From: Ochrobactrum sp. CM-21-5
GTDB lineage: Bacteria > Pseudomonadota > Alphaproteobacteria > Rhizobiales > Rhizobiaceae
Direction of reading: 5' to 3'
DNA length: 64,000 nt
Assembly (NCBI RefSeq): GCF_014253075.1
Contig: NZ_JACLZJ010000001.1
Location: forward strand, 868,001 to 932,000
Part shown: in pieces, positions 56,203-64,000 of the stretch
How positions within the stretch are numbered: the stretch's first letter is position 1
How the letters are laid out: the number at the start of each line of letters is the position of its first letter
Notes under the pieces: model-generated
Seen by the model: the letters and a program-made list of their open reading frames with translations, nothing else
Database searches by the model: none
What the model was told of the DNA's origin: nothing
Position numbers and translations under genes: made by a program

Positions 56203-59200
56203 ATGCCGCAAAGTTTCCCATCGAATGCAATGGAAGCATCAGCGCTGGAGCGCTCGAAAATTTCTGATTCTTCACAAGTGCTTGGCGCCGAAAGGCTGGG
56301 TTCAGGGCACGCCGTGAAAAGCCATGCTACTCCCAAGCGCTCCACACATATCGGGCGCTTTTTCGCCGTTCTCGCTGCGTCTTCCGCGCTCGCCACAGCA
56401 GTTGTTCCAATGGCTATGCCTACGCAGGCCAGGGCGGCAGAGCTCAAAGGGGCGCCGGGAACGAGTGGGCTGGGTGGCGCTGGTAGTTCGTGGGGAGGAT
56501 TTGGAAATGGGGGTGGCGGAGGATCAAGCGCTGGGTTTGTGTCTCCGTTGCCGGTGAATGGTGTTGGATCGACGGGGCAGAATGCCAGTACGAACGCAGC
56601 AGGCGGGAGTGGAGGTGCGGTTGGCGGCACTACAATTTCTGCGGCTGACACCGTTATAAATGGTGGGATAGGTGGTACTGGAGCTGCTATCCAGTCGACT
56701 ACGCCGTCTCGTGGCGCAGGCGGCGGCGGTGGCGGTGCTGGTCTTTATTTGAGTGGATCCGCAGTAGACGTAAATACTCATACCGGTTTGAGTATTACAG
56801 GCGGAAAAGGAGGACGGTCGGGGATCGTGGATGGACTCGGCACGCCTGGTCATTACGGTGGCGGTGGCGGTGGCGGTGGTGCCGGCGTCGTGCTGAATAG
56901 CGGTAATTTCACTAATGTGTCAGGTGCTAAGATTTCAGGCGGAGCTGGTGGCAACACACTGACTGGCAATACATATGGCCAAGCTGGTGCTGGAGGAGAT
57001 GGAATAGCCATTCAGAATGGCACATTTGTGAACACTGGGCACGTCCAAGGTGGAGAAGGTGGGTATGTATTAGCGATTGATGGTACACGCATCGACTCAG
57101 ATGTGAGAGGTGGGTTCGGTGGAGCAGGCATCCGAGCCGGTGACAATGTGCACATTATCAATTCCGGGACTGTAAGTGCCGGTCATACAGTAAATAGGGC
57201 AACACCAACCGGCGCAATTGAGATTGTCGGCAACGATACGACGTTGGAGCTTCGTGCAGGCTCCAATATCAGCGGTAACGTTGTTGTCGCTGACGGCAAG
57301 ACGGGCAACACGCTTGTTTTGGGCGGGGACGCGACTTCGAGTTTCGCGGCAAATGAGATCGGCAGCAAGTATAAAGGCTTTGACGGCTACAAGAAGACTG
57401 GCTCGAGCAAGTGGACGCTGACGGGCGCAACGGGGGGGCTCACATCGTGGCTGCTTGAGGATGGAACGCTGTCTCTGTCGCAGAGCGGCAGTCTGGGCAG
57501 TGCTTCGAGCGTGCTGACCATCGATGGCGGTACGTTGGAAACCGCCGCTGACTTCAATCTTGATCATGATATTGTGTTGGGCGCGCGCAACGGCACGATC
57601 GACACCTTGGGCAGTACGGCCAATCTGGTGGGACAGGTGACTGGCAGCGGTCAGTTGATCAAGGACGGCTCGGGCAAGCTGATTGCGACGAACGAACTGA
57701 ACCATACGGGCGGTACGACCATTCGCAACGGTGTGCTGCAGGTTGGTGATGGGAGCATTTCGGGAGCGATATCCGGCGATGTCGCTGTCGACACAGGCGC
57801 CAGTCTTGAATTCAATCACCTCAATATCGAGGTTTATAACGGCCGGATCAGTGGCGAAGGGCTGTTGAAGATTGACAGTCCGGGCGGACTGACCCTGACA
57901 GGCGACAGCAGCGCCTTCACCGGTAAGACGGAGGTCATTGGTACCTTGACCGTCAATGGCACTCTTGGCGGTTCGGCTCTCCTGGTGGAGGCCGGCGCCG
58001 ACCTTGCTGGTTCAGGCCGCATCATGGGCGATACGACGATCAGCAATACTGGTATGTTGGTGGGTGAGGCTGGCAAGACCCTGAGCTTTGACAGGAACCT
58101 CTCGCTTGCCGCGGGGAGTCTGATCAATGTCGGGCTGGGCCAGCCCGATGATGGCGCTTTGTTCAATGTCGCGGGCGATCTGACGCTGAAGGGCACGATG
58201 AATGTCAGCTCGGTTGGCGGATTTGGTGCCGGCCTTTATCGCATTTTCGACTATTCCGGGCAGCTTTTGAATGCCGGATCGGTTCAGGCGGATGTGTCGT
58301 TTGGCTCGACGCCGAGCGGTGTCAATGCGGGTGACCTGACTCTGGTGACCCATACGGCGAACCAGGTATCGATTATCAGCACCGTAGGTGTGACCAGCAA
58401 TTTCTGGGATGGGTCCGCGCCCGGCGGCGGTTCCATCAGCGGCGGTAGCGGTACCTGGAGTGCATCCGCCTCGAACTGGACCGAAAGCAGTGGCACTGCC
58501 AGCGATGGCTGGGATGCCGATGACTATGCGATCTTTATGACGACCGGTGGTGTCGTCACGGTCGATAACAGTGCTGGCCAGATTCAGGCATCCGGCATGA
58601 GCTTCAATGTGGACGGATACCGGGTGACCGGTGATCCGCTGGTGTTGGCATCGCAGGGCAGCGACAAGCCGATCGTCCGTGTCGGCGATGGCACCCTGGC
58701 CGGCGGCTCGACAATGACCGCGACCATTGATTCTGAACTGCAGGGCACCAAAGGACTTAAGAAGACCGACTATGGCACGCTCGTCCTCACGGGTGAGAAT
58801 AGCTATACTGGCGGTACGGAAGTCCAGAACGGCACTTTGCAAATCGGCGATGGCGGTACAACCGGCAGCGTACAGGGTGATATTGTCGTCGGTAACAATG
58901 ATTCCGATGATGCACGGCTTGTCTATAACCGTTCTGACAATGTTGTCGCATCCAATGTCATCTCGGGTACCGGCTCTTTGGAGCAGAAGGGTTCAGGTAC
59001 ACTGATCCTAACCGGTGACAACCATTATATGGGCGGCACGAAGATTACGGATGGTGTGCTGCAGGTCGGAAACGGCGGTGCAACAGGCACCATTAGTGGT
59101 GAAGTTGATATCAACGCCGGTTCGAAGCTTGTCATCGATCGTGACGGCACCCTGATGCATGATGACGCCATCTCCGGCGGTGGACAGGTTGTGCAGCAAG

Positions 59201-62200
59201 GTCCGGGTACCACGATCCTTGGCGGTGACAATAGTTACCGGGACGGTACCGTGATTACGGCGGGTGTGCTGCAGGTGGGGGCAGACCGCAATCTTGGAGA
59301 CGCATCGGGTAATGTCACGATTGACGGCGGCACATTGCAGACGTCAGCTTCGTTCGATACGGCACGCAACGTGGAGCTTGGCACCGGTAACGGCACCATC
59401 GACACGCAAGGCAACACCAACAAGATTGCAGGCGTCGTCTCGGGTGACGGACAACTGGTCAAAGACGGTACGGGTACGCTGATCTTGACGGGTGAAAACA
59501 CTTATGCGGGCGGCTCGAAGGTCGAGGGCGGTATTCTTCAGATCGGTGACGGTGGTGCAAATGGCGACATCGCAGGCGATGTAGATCTCAGTGCCGGCAC
59601 CAAGCTGGCTGTAGATCTTTCCAAGGAAACAACGCTTGATGGCGTGATTTCTGGTGACGGCGGTCTGCTCCAGCAAGGGTCGGGCACAACCATCCTGACG
59701 GGGGAGAACTCCTATAAGGGTGGCACGGAAATAACAGACGGTGTCTTGCAGATTACTGCGGACATGAATCTCGGTGATGCGCGGGGCAATCTGAAGATTG
59801 ACGGAGGTACGCTACAGACTACAGGCTCATTTGGGACCACCCGCAGTATTGAACTTGGATCCAATAATGGCACGATCGATACTCTGGGCAATATGTACAC
59901 GATTGGAAGTGCTGTCAGCGGTGACGGCGCTCTTATCAAGGAGGGCAGCGGCACGCTGCTCCTGACAGGCGACAACACTTACACGGGTGGGTCGAAGGTT
60001 AAAGAAGGTACTCTTCAGATCGGCAGTGGCGGTACAGGCAGCATCAAGGGGGATGTAGACCTCAATTCCGGCACACAGCTTGTCGTTGATCTTTCGACGG
60101 ATCTTACGCTTGACGGCCAAATAACCGGTGCTGGTGACCTGATCCAACAAGGCCCTGGCGTTACGACGCTTACAAATGCGAATACATATTCGGGTGAAAC
60201 GACAATTTCCGACGGCGAGCTTCGACTGCTCGGCAACGGCAGCATTGAGAATTCAAGCCGCGTGAATCTTGATGCTATTCTCGACGTTTCGAAAGCCAGC
60301 GATCTCAATGTCAATATTCAAAGTATCGCAAGCACCGAAAATGGTATTCTGATCCTTGGCGACAAACACCTCAATATCACCGATGCGAAGGGCGATACCT
60401 TTGCAGGTGTTATCGAAGGTGATGGCGGCAGCATCGAATTGCAAAAGGGTGAGAAGCGCCTCACCGGTGAAAATACGTATTCCGGCGGAACATCGATCAA
60501 TGACGGTGCGACGCTGATCATCGGCGATGGCGGCACGAAAGGCAGTGTTCAGGGCGATATAGCTGTTGAAGGCACTCTGATTTACGATCGCTCGGATCGT
60601 TATACGGTCAATCCGTTGAGTGGCGACGGCGATCTCAATTTGCAGGGCGGCGGCACGGCCGTGATCGACAGCAAGCAGCAGTTGACTGGTGAAATTGGCA
60701 TTGATGCTGGCAATACGCTTGCGCTTGAAGGCGCTGGCGACATCAGCGCGGCCGATGGTGTCAGGGCGGATGGAACCTTTGATGTCGCGGGCGTCGATTC
60801 CGATGACGTACGTATCGGCCATCTGCGTGGCGAGGAAAGCGGCCAGACCCATCTGGGCGATAAAAACCTCGTTATTACCAATGGAAATGGCAGCGAGTTT
60901 GCCGGTGTGATCGACGGATCGGGCGGGTTTATCGTTGAAAAGGGCAAGCAGATCCTTTCCGGCGACAATACATATACGGGCGATACGCAGATCAAGGCGG
61001 GTGGCGAGCTGCAGCTCGGCAACGAAAATCGTGCAGGCAGCATCACCAGCAATGTGATTGTGGACGGTGTGCTGTCGGGCAATGGTTCGATGAACGATCT
61101 GCTGAACCGGGGTGTTGTGTCGCCGGGGACGGACGACAGCTTCGGAACGCTGACTGCCAATGGTAATTATATCAGCGAAGGCGGAAAGCTTGTGCTGCAT
61201 GTGCCGCTTGGCGATGACAGCTCGAAGGGCGATCGCCTGGTGGTTGCGGGCAATACGTCCGGCACAACGGATGTAACGGTGATCAACCGCAACGGTCTTG
61301 GTGCGCAGACAGTCAATGGCATCAAGGTTATCGAGGTCGGTGGTCAATCCGACGGTCAGTTCAACCTGAACGGCGATTATGTGAACTATCGCGGCGCTCA
61401 GGCAGTTGTCGGCGGAGCTTACGCCTATACGCTTGAAAAGGGAGGTGTTGAAGCGCCGGTCGATGGCAACTGGTATCTGCGCAGTGAAGCCAAAGACAAA
61501 AAGGCCGAGCCTGAATATCAGGTAGGCGTTCCGCTCTATGGCAGCAGTGCGGCGGCTCTCGCCCGCATCAACCGGGGTGGTTTTGCCAGCTTCGGCAGCC
61601 GGATGAATGCCGGGCAGAACGGCGACGGCGCTGAAGATGCGGCTGCGGAAAACCCGGATTCTCTGTTCCGCTCCCGTTACTTCTGGGGCCGTGTGCAGGG
61701 TGGCTACAGCTTCTACACACCAAATGGTGACGCAACCGGCAGCACTTATGGTTCGCATGACTGGACTATGCAGGCCGGTCTGGATGGCCAGTTTGCGGAT
61801 AACGGCAACGGTTCCCTGTTTGGCAGCGTGTGGCTCGACTATACGCGCAGCCAGATCAGCGTCTGGTCCGGTTTCGGCGATGGCAAGGTCAAGGTCAATG
61901 GTTACGGCCTGGGCGGCGCGCTCACCTGGTATGGAGCCAATGGCTTCTATCTGGACGGGCAGGGGAAGGTGACCTGGTACAAGTCCGACTTCGAATCCGC
62001 GCGTATGGATGAAGCGGTTGCTTCCGACGTGAGCAGCTTTGGTTATGCCTTGAGCCTTGAAGCCGGAAAGCGCTTTGCATTGACCGATCGTTGGTCGGTC
62101 ACGCCACAGGCTCAGCTGATCTGGTCTTCGCTTAATACCGACGGCTATCGTGATGTGTTCGATGCGTATATCTCGACCCCGGACAACAACAGTCTGACCG

Positions 62201-62517
62201 GTCGTATCGGACTTGCGGCAAACTACGGCAATAGCTGGCAGGATGCCGATGGTACAACCACACGGCTTGAACTGGGCGGCGTGGCTAACCTCTATCGCGA
62301 ACTGAAAAGCGGAGCCAATTACATCACGGTATCCGACACCCGGATCGCCACTGGTGAAATCGACAAGACATGGGGTGAACTGGGTGTGACGGCGAACTAC
62401 AGCTGGCTCAACGACAAATATGCCGTTTATGGCAAGCTGTCGGGAGCAACCAGCCTCGATCACTTCAACGACAGCTATTCGGTGACCGGTAATCTCGGCT
62501 TCCGGGTGAAGTGGTAA
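56203..62517 (+). CDS. Large monomeric autotransporter (type Va) with PATR beta-helix passenger
   Basis: A 2,104-aa outer-membrane autotransporter. An N-terminal extension (1-50) precedes a signal helix (52-70) with cleavage near ARA-78. Next comes a glycine-rich region (about 80-300) with runs of Gly-Gly-Gly. The passenger follows with about ten PATR repeats of the GTLILTGENTYAGG type, including a 159- and 158-residue tandem unit (1000-1158 and 1159-1316). The last ~285 residues form a beta-barrel ending in FRVKW. ATG 56203 follows CAGGAG; a TTG at 56197 is also in frame. Brucella autotransporters of this class act as adhesins, but the ligand here is unknown and I do not assign a symbol. Confidence 0.95.
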   Translation: MPQSFPSNAMEASALERSKISDSSQVLGAERLGSGHAVKSHATPKRSTHIGRFFAVLAASSALATAVVPMAMPTQARAAELKGAPGTSGLGGAGSSWGGFGNGGGGGSSAGFVSPLPVNGVGSTGQNASTNAAGGSGGAVGGTTISAADTVINGGIGGTGAAIQSTTPSRGAGGGGGGAGLYLSGSAVDVNTHTGLSITGGKGGRSGIVDGLGTPGHYGGGGGGGGAGVVLNSGNFTNVSGAKISGGAGGNTLTGNTYGQAGAGGDGIAIQNGTFVNTGHVQGGEGGYVLAIDGTRIDSDVRGGFGGAGIRAGDNVHIINSGTVSAGHTVNRATPTGAIEIVGNDTTLELRAGSNISGNVVVADGKTGNTLVLGGDATSSFAANEIGSKYKGFDGYKKTGSSKWTLTGATGGLTSWLLEDGTLSLSQSGSLGSASSVLTIDGGTLETAADFNLDHDIVLGARNGTIDTLGSTANLVGQVTGSGQLIKDGSGKLIATNELNHTGGTTIRNGVLQVGDGSISGAISGDVAVDTGASLEFNHLNIEVYNGRISGEGLLKIDSPGGLTLTGDSSAFTGKTEVIGTLTVNGTLGGSALLVEAGADLAGSGRIMGDTTISNTGMLVGEAGKTLSFDRNLSLAAGSLINVGLGQPDDGALFNVAGDLTLKGTMNVSSVGGFGAGLYRIFDYSGQLLNAGSVQADVSFGSTPSGVNAGDLTLVTHTANQVSIISTVGVTSNFWDGSAPGGGSISGGSGTWSASASNWTESSGTASDGWDADDYAIFMTTGGVVTVDNSAGQIQASGMSFNVDGYRVTGDPLVLASQGSDKPIVRVGDGTLAGGSTMTATIDSELQGTKGLKKTDYGTLVLTGENSYTGGTEVQNGTLQIGDGGTTGSVQGDIVVGNNDSDDARLVYNRSDNVVASNVISGTGSLEQKGSGTLILTGDNHYMGGTKITDGVLQVGNGGATGTISGEVDINAGSKLVIDRDGTLMHDDAISGGGQVVQQGPGTTILGGDNSYRDGTVITAGVLQVGADRNLGDASGNVTIDGGTLQTSASFDTARNVELGTGNGTIDTQGNTNKIAGVVSGDGQLVKDGTGTLILTGENTYAGGSKVEGGILQIGDGGANGDIAGDVDLSAGTKLAVDLSKETTLDGVISGDGGLLQQGSGTTILTGENSYKGGTEITDGVLQITADMNLGDARGNLKIDGGTLQTTGSFGTTRSIELGSNNGTIDTLGNMYTIGSAVSGDGALIKEGSGTLLLTGDNTYTGGSKVKEGTLQIGSGGTGSIKGDVDLNSGTQLVVDLSTDLTLDGQITGAGDLIQQGPGVTTLTNANTYSGETTISDGELRLLGNGSIENSSRVNLDAILDVSKASDLNVNIQSIASTENGILILGDKHLNITDAKGDTFAGVIEGDGGSIELQKGEKRLTGENTYSGGTSINDGATLIIGDGGTKGSVQGDIAVEGTLIYDRSDRYTVNPLSGDGDLNLQGGGTAVIDSKQQLTGEIGIDAGNTLALEGAGDISAADGVRADGTFDVAGVDSDDVRIGHLRGEESGQTHLGDKNLVITNGNGSEFAGVIDGSGGFIVEKGKQILSGDNTYTGDTQIKAGGELQLGNENRAGSITSNVIVDGVLSGNGSMNDLLNRGVVSPGTDDSFGTLTANGNYISEGGKLVLHVPLGDDSSKGDRLVVAGNTSGTTDVTVINRNGLGAQTVNGIKVIEVGGQSDGQFNLNGDYVNYRGAQAVVGGAYAYTLEKGGVEAPVDGNWYLRSEAKDKKAEPEYQVGVPLYGSSAAALARINRGGFASFGSRMNAGQNGDGAEDAAAENPDSLFRSRYFWGRVQGGYSFYTPNGDATGSTYGSHDWTMQAGLDGQFADNGNGSLFGSVWLDYTRSQISVWSGFGDGKVKVNGYGLGGALTWYGANGFYLDGQGKVTWYKSDFESARMDEAVASDVSSFGYALSLEAGKRFALTDRWSVTPQAQLIWSSLNTDGYRDVFDAYISTPDNNSLTGRIGLAANYGNSWQDADGTTTRLELGGVANLYRELKSGANYITVSDTRIATGEIDKTWGELGVTANYSWLNDKYAVYGKLSGATSLDHFNDSYSVTGNLGFRVKW
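56709..56892 (+). repeat. Glycine-codon microrepeats in the autotransporter gene
   Basis: Short runs of GGTGGC units (notably 56717-56738 and 56859-56882) encode poly-glycine. Being in multiples of three, slippage would lengthen or shorten the glycine stretch without a frameshift. Confidence 0.6.
59200..60150 (+). repeat. Tandem 477/474-bp duplication in the autotransporter passenger
   Basis: Positions 59200-59676 and 59677-60150 encode the same series of motifs: TTIL-GDNSY or GENSY, a GVLQ segment, NLGDA, IDGGTLQT, NGTIDT, a second PATR, GGxGxI-GDVDL and a final DLxQQ. A third, more decayed version spans about 57472-57900. The two main units differ at many silent and coding positions, so the duplication is not recent. 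Confidence 0.8.
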
Positions 62518-62601
62518 TCGATCCGGCTGGTGCATAAAAGCACCTAGTCACAGCGGCTCCGAAGATTGCGTCAAAACAGGAGCCGCAGCAATCAACGAAA
62601 C

Positions 62602-62642
62602 AGTCTCGCCGGCGTTTGAAAAAGCGTCGGCGAGACTTTTTA
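62602..62642 (+). terminator. Strong intrinsic terminator after the autotransporter
   Basis: AGTCTCGCCG (62602-62611) pairs perfectly with CGGCGAGACT (62628-62637), followed by TTTTTAT. It lies 85 nt past the stop codon. The downstream gap to the VOC gene contains nothing else. Confidence 0.92.
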
Positions 62643-62723
62643 TAATCTCAGAACCTTAGAATTCCGAACAGGCCGGCGGGCACGCCGCTGCATGATAGCC
62701 TGGCGGAACTGGTGAGCACGAAG

Positions 62724-63068
62724 CTATATGGGGCTCCACACGGCCAGTTCATTGCCCGCCGGATCGGTGAAATGAAAACGCCGCCCGCCGGGAAAGGTGA
62801 AAATCGGCTTGGTGATGGCACCACCCGCCTCCGTGACGGCGTCCTGCGCTTCTTCCAATTTCTCGGCATAAAGAACGGGCAGGGGTTTGCCGGTTGCATG
62901 GGCATCCGCATCGAAACCACCATCCAACCCTTCGGCAAAAGCCGAATAGGTTGGCCCGTAGTCGGTAAACGACCAGCCGAAAGCGCGCGAATAGAAGCTT
63001 TTCACGCTATCGAGCGAACCGTTTCCAGCGGGCATTTCAAGATAGTCGAGTTTGCCTGTCTGGCGCAT
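62724..63068 (-). CDS. VOC (glyoxalase/bleomycin resistance-like) superfamily protein
   Basis: A 114-aa single-module VOC protein with the core KLDYLEMPAG start, the SVKSFYSRAFGW helix, and the FPGGRRFHFTDPAGNELAVW ending that carries the family metal-site residues (His and Glu). VOC proteins include glyoxalases and dioxygenases; the substrate is unknown. ATG 63068 follows GGAGAGCGAG; earlier in-frame ATGs (63080, 63089) are possible. It is divergent from ppdK. Confidence 0.85.
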   Translation of the reverse strand: MRQTGKLDYLEMPAGNGSLDSVKSFYSRAFGWSFTDYGPTYSAFAEGLDGGFDADAHATGKPLPVLYAEKLEEAQDAVTEAGGAITKPIFTFPGGRRFHFTDPAGNELAVWSPI

Positions 63069-63292
63069 CTCGCTCTCCATATTGTTCATTGTTTGTTCTA
63101 TTATCGATGCAGGTGGCGACTGAGTCAATCGCTTGATTGGCTATTCCGGCGTTTAATCGATTCTATTGTCGCGGGCGGTGTTTTTTCGTTGGCAGGCGAG
63201 GGGATGATCGCATAAGCACGAAGGCAGGTTCAGGGAATGCCTGCAACAGGTTGTATGGCTTTCGAGGATCGAATCCTGCGTCAAGGGAGGCC
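63069..63292. promoter_or_regulatory. Divergent promoter region between the VOC gene and ppdK
   Basis: This 224-nt gap holds the promoters of both genes. The motif TTCTATTATCG (63096-63106) is echoed by TTCTATTGTCG (63161-63171), a possible paired operator. TCAAGGGAGG at 63281-63290 is the ppdK ribosome-binding site. Confidence 0.45.
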
Positions 63293-64000
63293 ATGATGAC
63301 GAAGTGGGTGTACACATTCGGTGACGGTAAGGCGGAAGGCGCGGCAAGCGACCGCAACCTTCTGGGCGGCAAGGGAGCGAATCTGGCTGAAATGAGCAGC
63401 CTGGGCCTTCCGGTTCCGCCCGGCTTTACGATTACCACCGAAGTCTGCACCTGGTATTACGACCATGACAGCTCCTATCCGTCCGCACTGAACGATGAGG
63501 TGCAGACGGCTCTGTCTCATATCGCGACGCTGACGGGACGTAATTTCGGCGATGCCGAAAAGCCGCTTCTGGTGTCGGTGCGTTCCGGCGCGCGCGCTTC
63601 CATGCCCGGCATGATGGATACGGTTCTGAACCTTGGTCTTAATGACGAGACGGTTCAGGCCATTGCGCGTGAGGCGGGCGACGAGCGTTTCGCCTATGAC
63701 AGTTATCGCCGTTTCATCCAGATGTATTCCGATGTCGTTCTGGGCGTCGATCACGGCTTCTTCGAGGAAATCCTTGAAGACAAGAAGGCCGATCTGGGTA
63801 TCGAGGTCGATACGGCGCTGAGCGCCGATGACTGGAAAGAGGTGATCGGGCTTTACAAGGCGAAGGTCGAGGAAGAACTGGGCGCGCCGTTCCCGCAGGA
63901 CCCTCGTGAGCAGCTCTGGGGCGCCATCGGCGCGGTCTTCTCAAGCTGGATGAATGCCCGGGCCATTACCTATCGCCGCCTGCATAATATTCCGGCGGCG
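63293..64000 (+). CDS. ppdK: Pyruvate, phosphate dikinase, 5' part
   Basis: PPDK interconverts pyruvate and phosphoenolpyruvate with ATP, AMP and PPi, and in Brucella has a role in gluconeogenic growth on C3 compounds. The first 236 codons are present and run off the window. The nucleotide-binding domain motifs are visible: LLGGKGANLAEM, PVPPGFTITTE and SVRSGARASMPGMMDTVLNLG. The start is ATG 63293 or the next ATG 63296; GGGAGG at 63285-63290 suits the second slightly better. The phosphohistidine and PEP domains lie beyond the window. Confidence 0.96.
   Translation, partial: MMTKWVYTFGDGKAEGAASDRNLLGGKGANLAEMSSLGLPVPPGFTITTEVCTWYYDHDSSYPSALNDEVQTALSHIATLTGRNFGDAEKPLLVSVRSGARASMPGMMDTVLNLGLNDETVQAIAREAGDERFAYDSYRRFIQMYSDVVLGVDHGFFEEILEDKKADLGIEVDTALSADDWKEVIGLYKAKVEEELGAPFPQDPREQLWGAIGAVFSSWMNARAITYRRLHNIPAA

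Noticed and set aside
57472-61050. Regular repeats that might look like a CRISPR or satellite array
   Set aside because: They are in frame, vary in sequence and encode PATR motifs of an autotransporter passenger; there are no identical repeats with unique spacers.
60253-62535. A 760-codon open frame antisense to the end of the autotransporter gene
   Set aside because: Low stop frequency here follows from the GC-rich, repetitive sense codons. It has no ribosome-binding site, no family resemblance, and the sense frame encodes a clear beta-barrel.

Overview
The window reads as ordinary chromosome of an alphaproteobacterium, most probably Brucella chromosome I (or a very close Ochrobactrum/Brucella relative). 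This rests on protein similarity recognised by eye, on gene order (radA-dnaB, rplI-rpsR-rpsF, fabD-fabG-acpP-fabF-mltG-yicC-gmk, the cta/cox cluster followed by ispH-thrB-rnhA, a CcrM methyltransferase, mutY/dsbA/smc), on two EAL proteins placed as I recall bpdA and bpdB in B. melitensis, and on dispersed palindromic repeats of about 100 bp like the Brucella Bru-RS elements. No rRNA, tRNA, insertion sequence, prophage or CRISPR array was recognised.

Layout. 1-7,500 (mostly minus strand): the start of a CvpA-like gene, radA, dnaB, a cyclopropane fatty acid synthase, then rpsF-rpsR-(DUF2232 membrane protein)-rplI. 7,842-14,908 (plus): type II fatty-acid synthesis genes, mltG, yicC and gmk. 14,915-18,010: a hexapeptide acetyltransferase, a 48-aa membrane peptide, tldD and an IalB-family secreted protein. 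18,401-28,183 (plus): aa3-type cytochrome c oxidase subunits and assembly factors (ctaC, ctaD, ctaB, a small CoxF-like protein, ctaG, ctaE, DUF983, surf1), then ispH, thrB and rnhA. 28,274-42,644: a 1-Cys peroxiredoxin, a DsbD-N domain protein, YqgE, the c-di-GMP phosphodiesterase bpdA, a GNAT acetyltransferase, an M16 protease, thrC, a lipoprotein, the second phosphodiesterase bpdB, a HAD hydrolase and a ClC channel. 43,057-46,141: ccrM, facing a HAD-mutY pair.

46,294-49,305 holds a compact envelope-glycan cassette (GT25 glycosyltransferase, O-antigen ligase/polymerase-like membrane protein, UDP-uronate epimerase-like enzyme). It lies between mutY and dciA-dsbA-smc, genes that as I recall are adjacent in other Rhizobiales. 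After smc and a cation-diffusion transporter comes a 1-kb non-coding stretch ending in about 270 bp of extremely AT-rich DNA. It leads into a 2,104-residue autotransporter with a glycine-rich N-terminus and PATR beta-helix repeats, closed by a strong terminator. A VOC protein and the 5' part of ppdK complete the window.

The most interesting signals are the split GT25/ligase cassette, the autotransporter with its AT-rich upstream region and 159/158-residue internal duplication, a hairpin that sequesters the tldD ribosome-binding site, two CtrA-like boxes upstream of ccrM, and the palindromic repeat family, one relative of which lies inside the surf1 reading frame. I see no clear evidence of a wholly undescribed system; the glycan cassette is the best candidate for uncharacterised biology.
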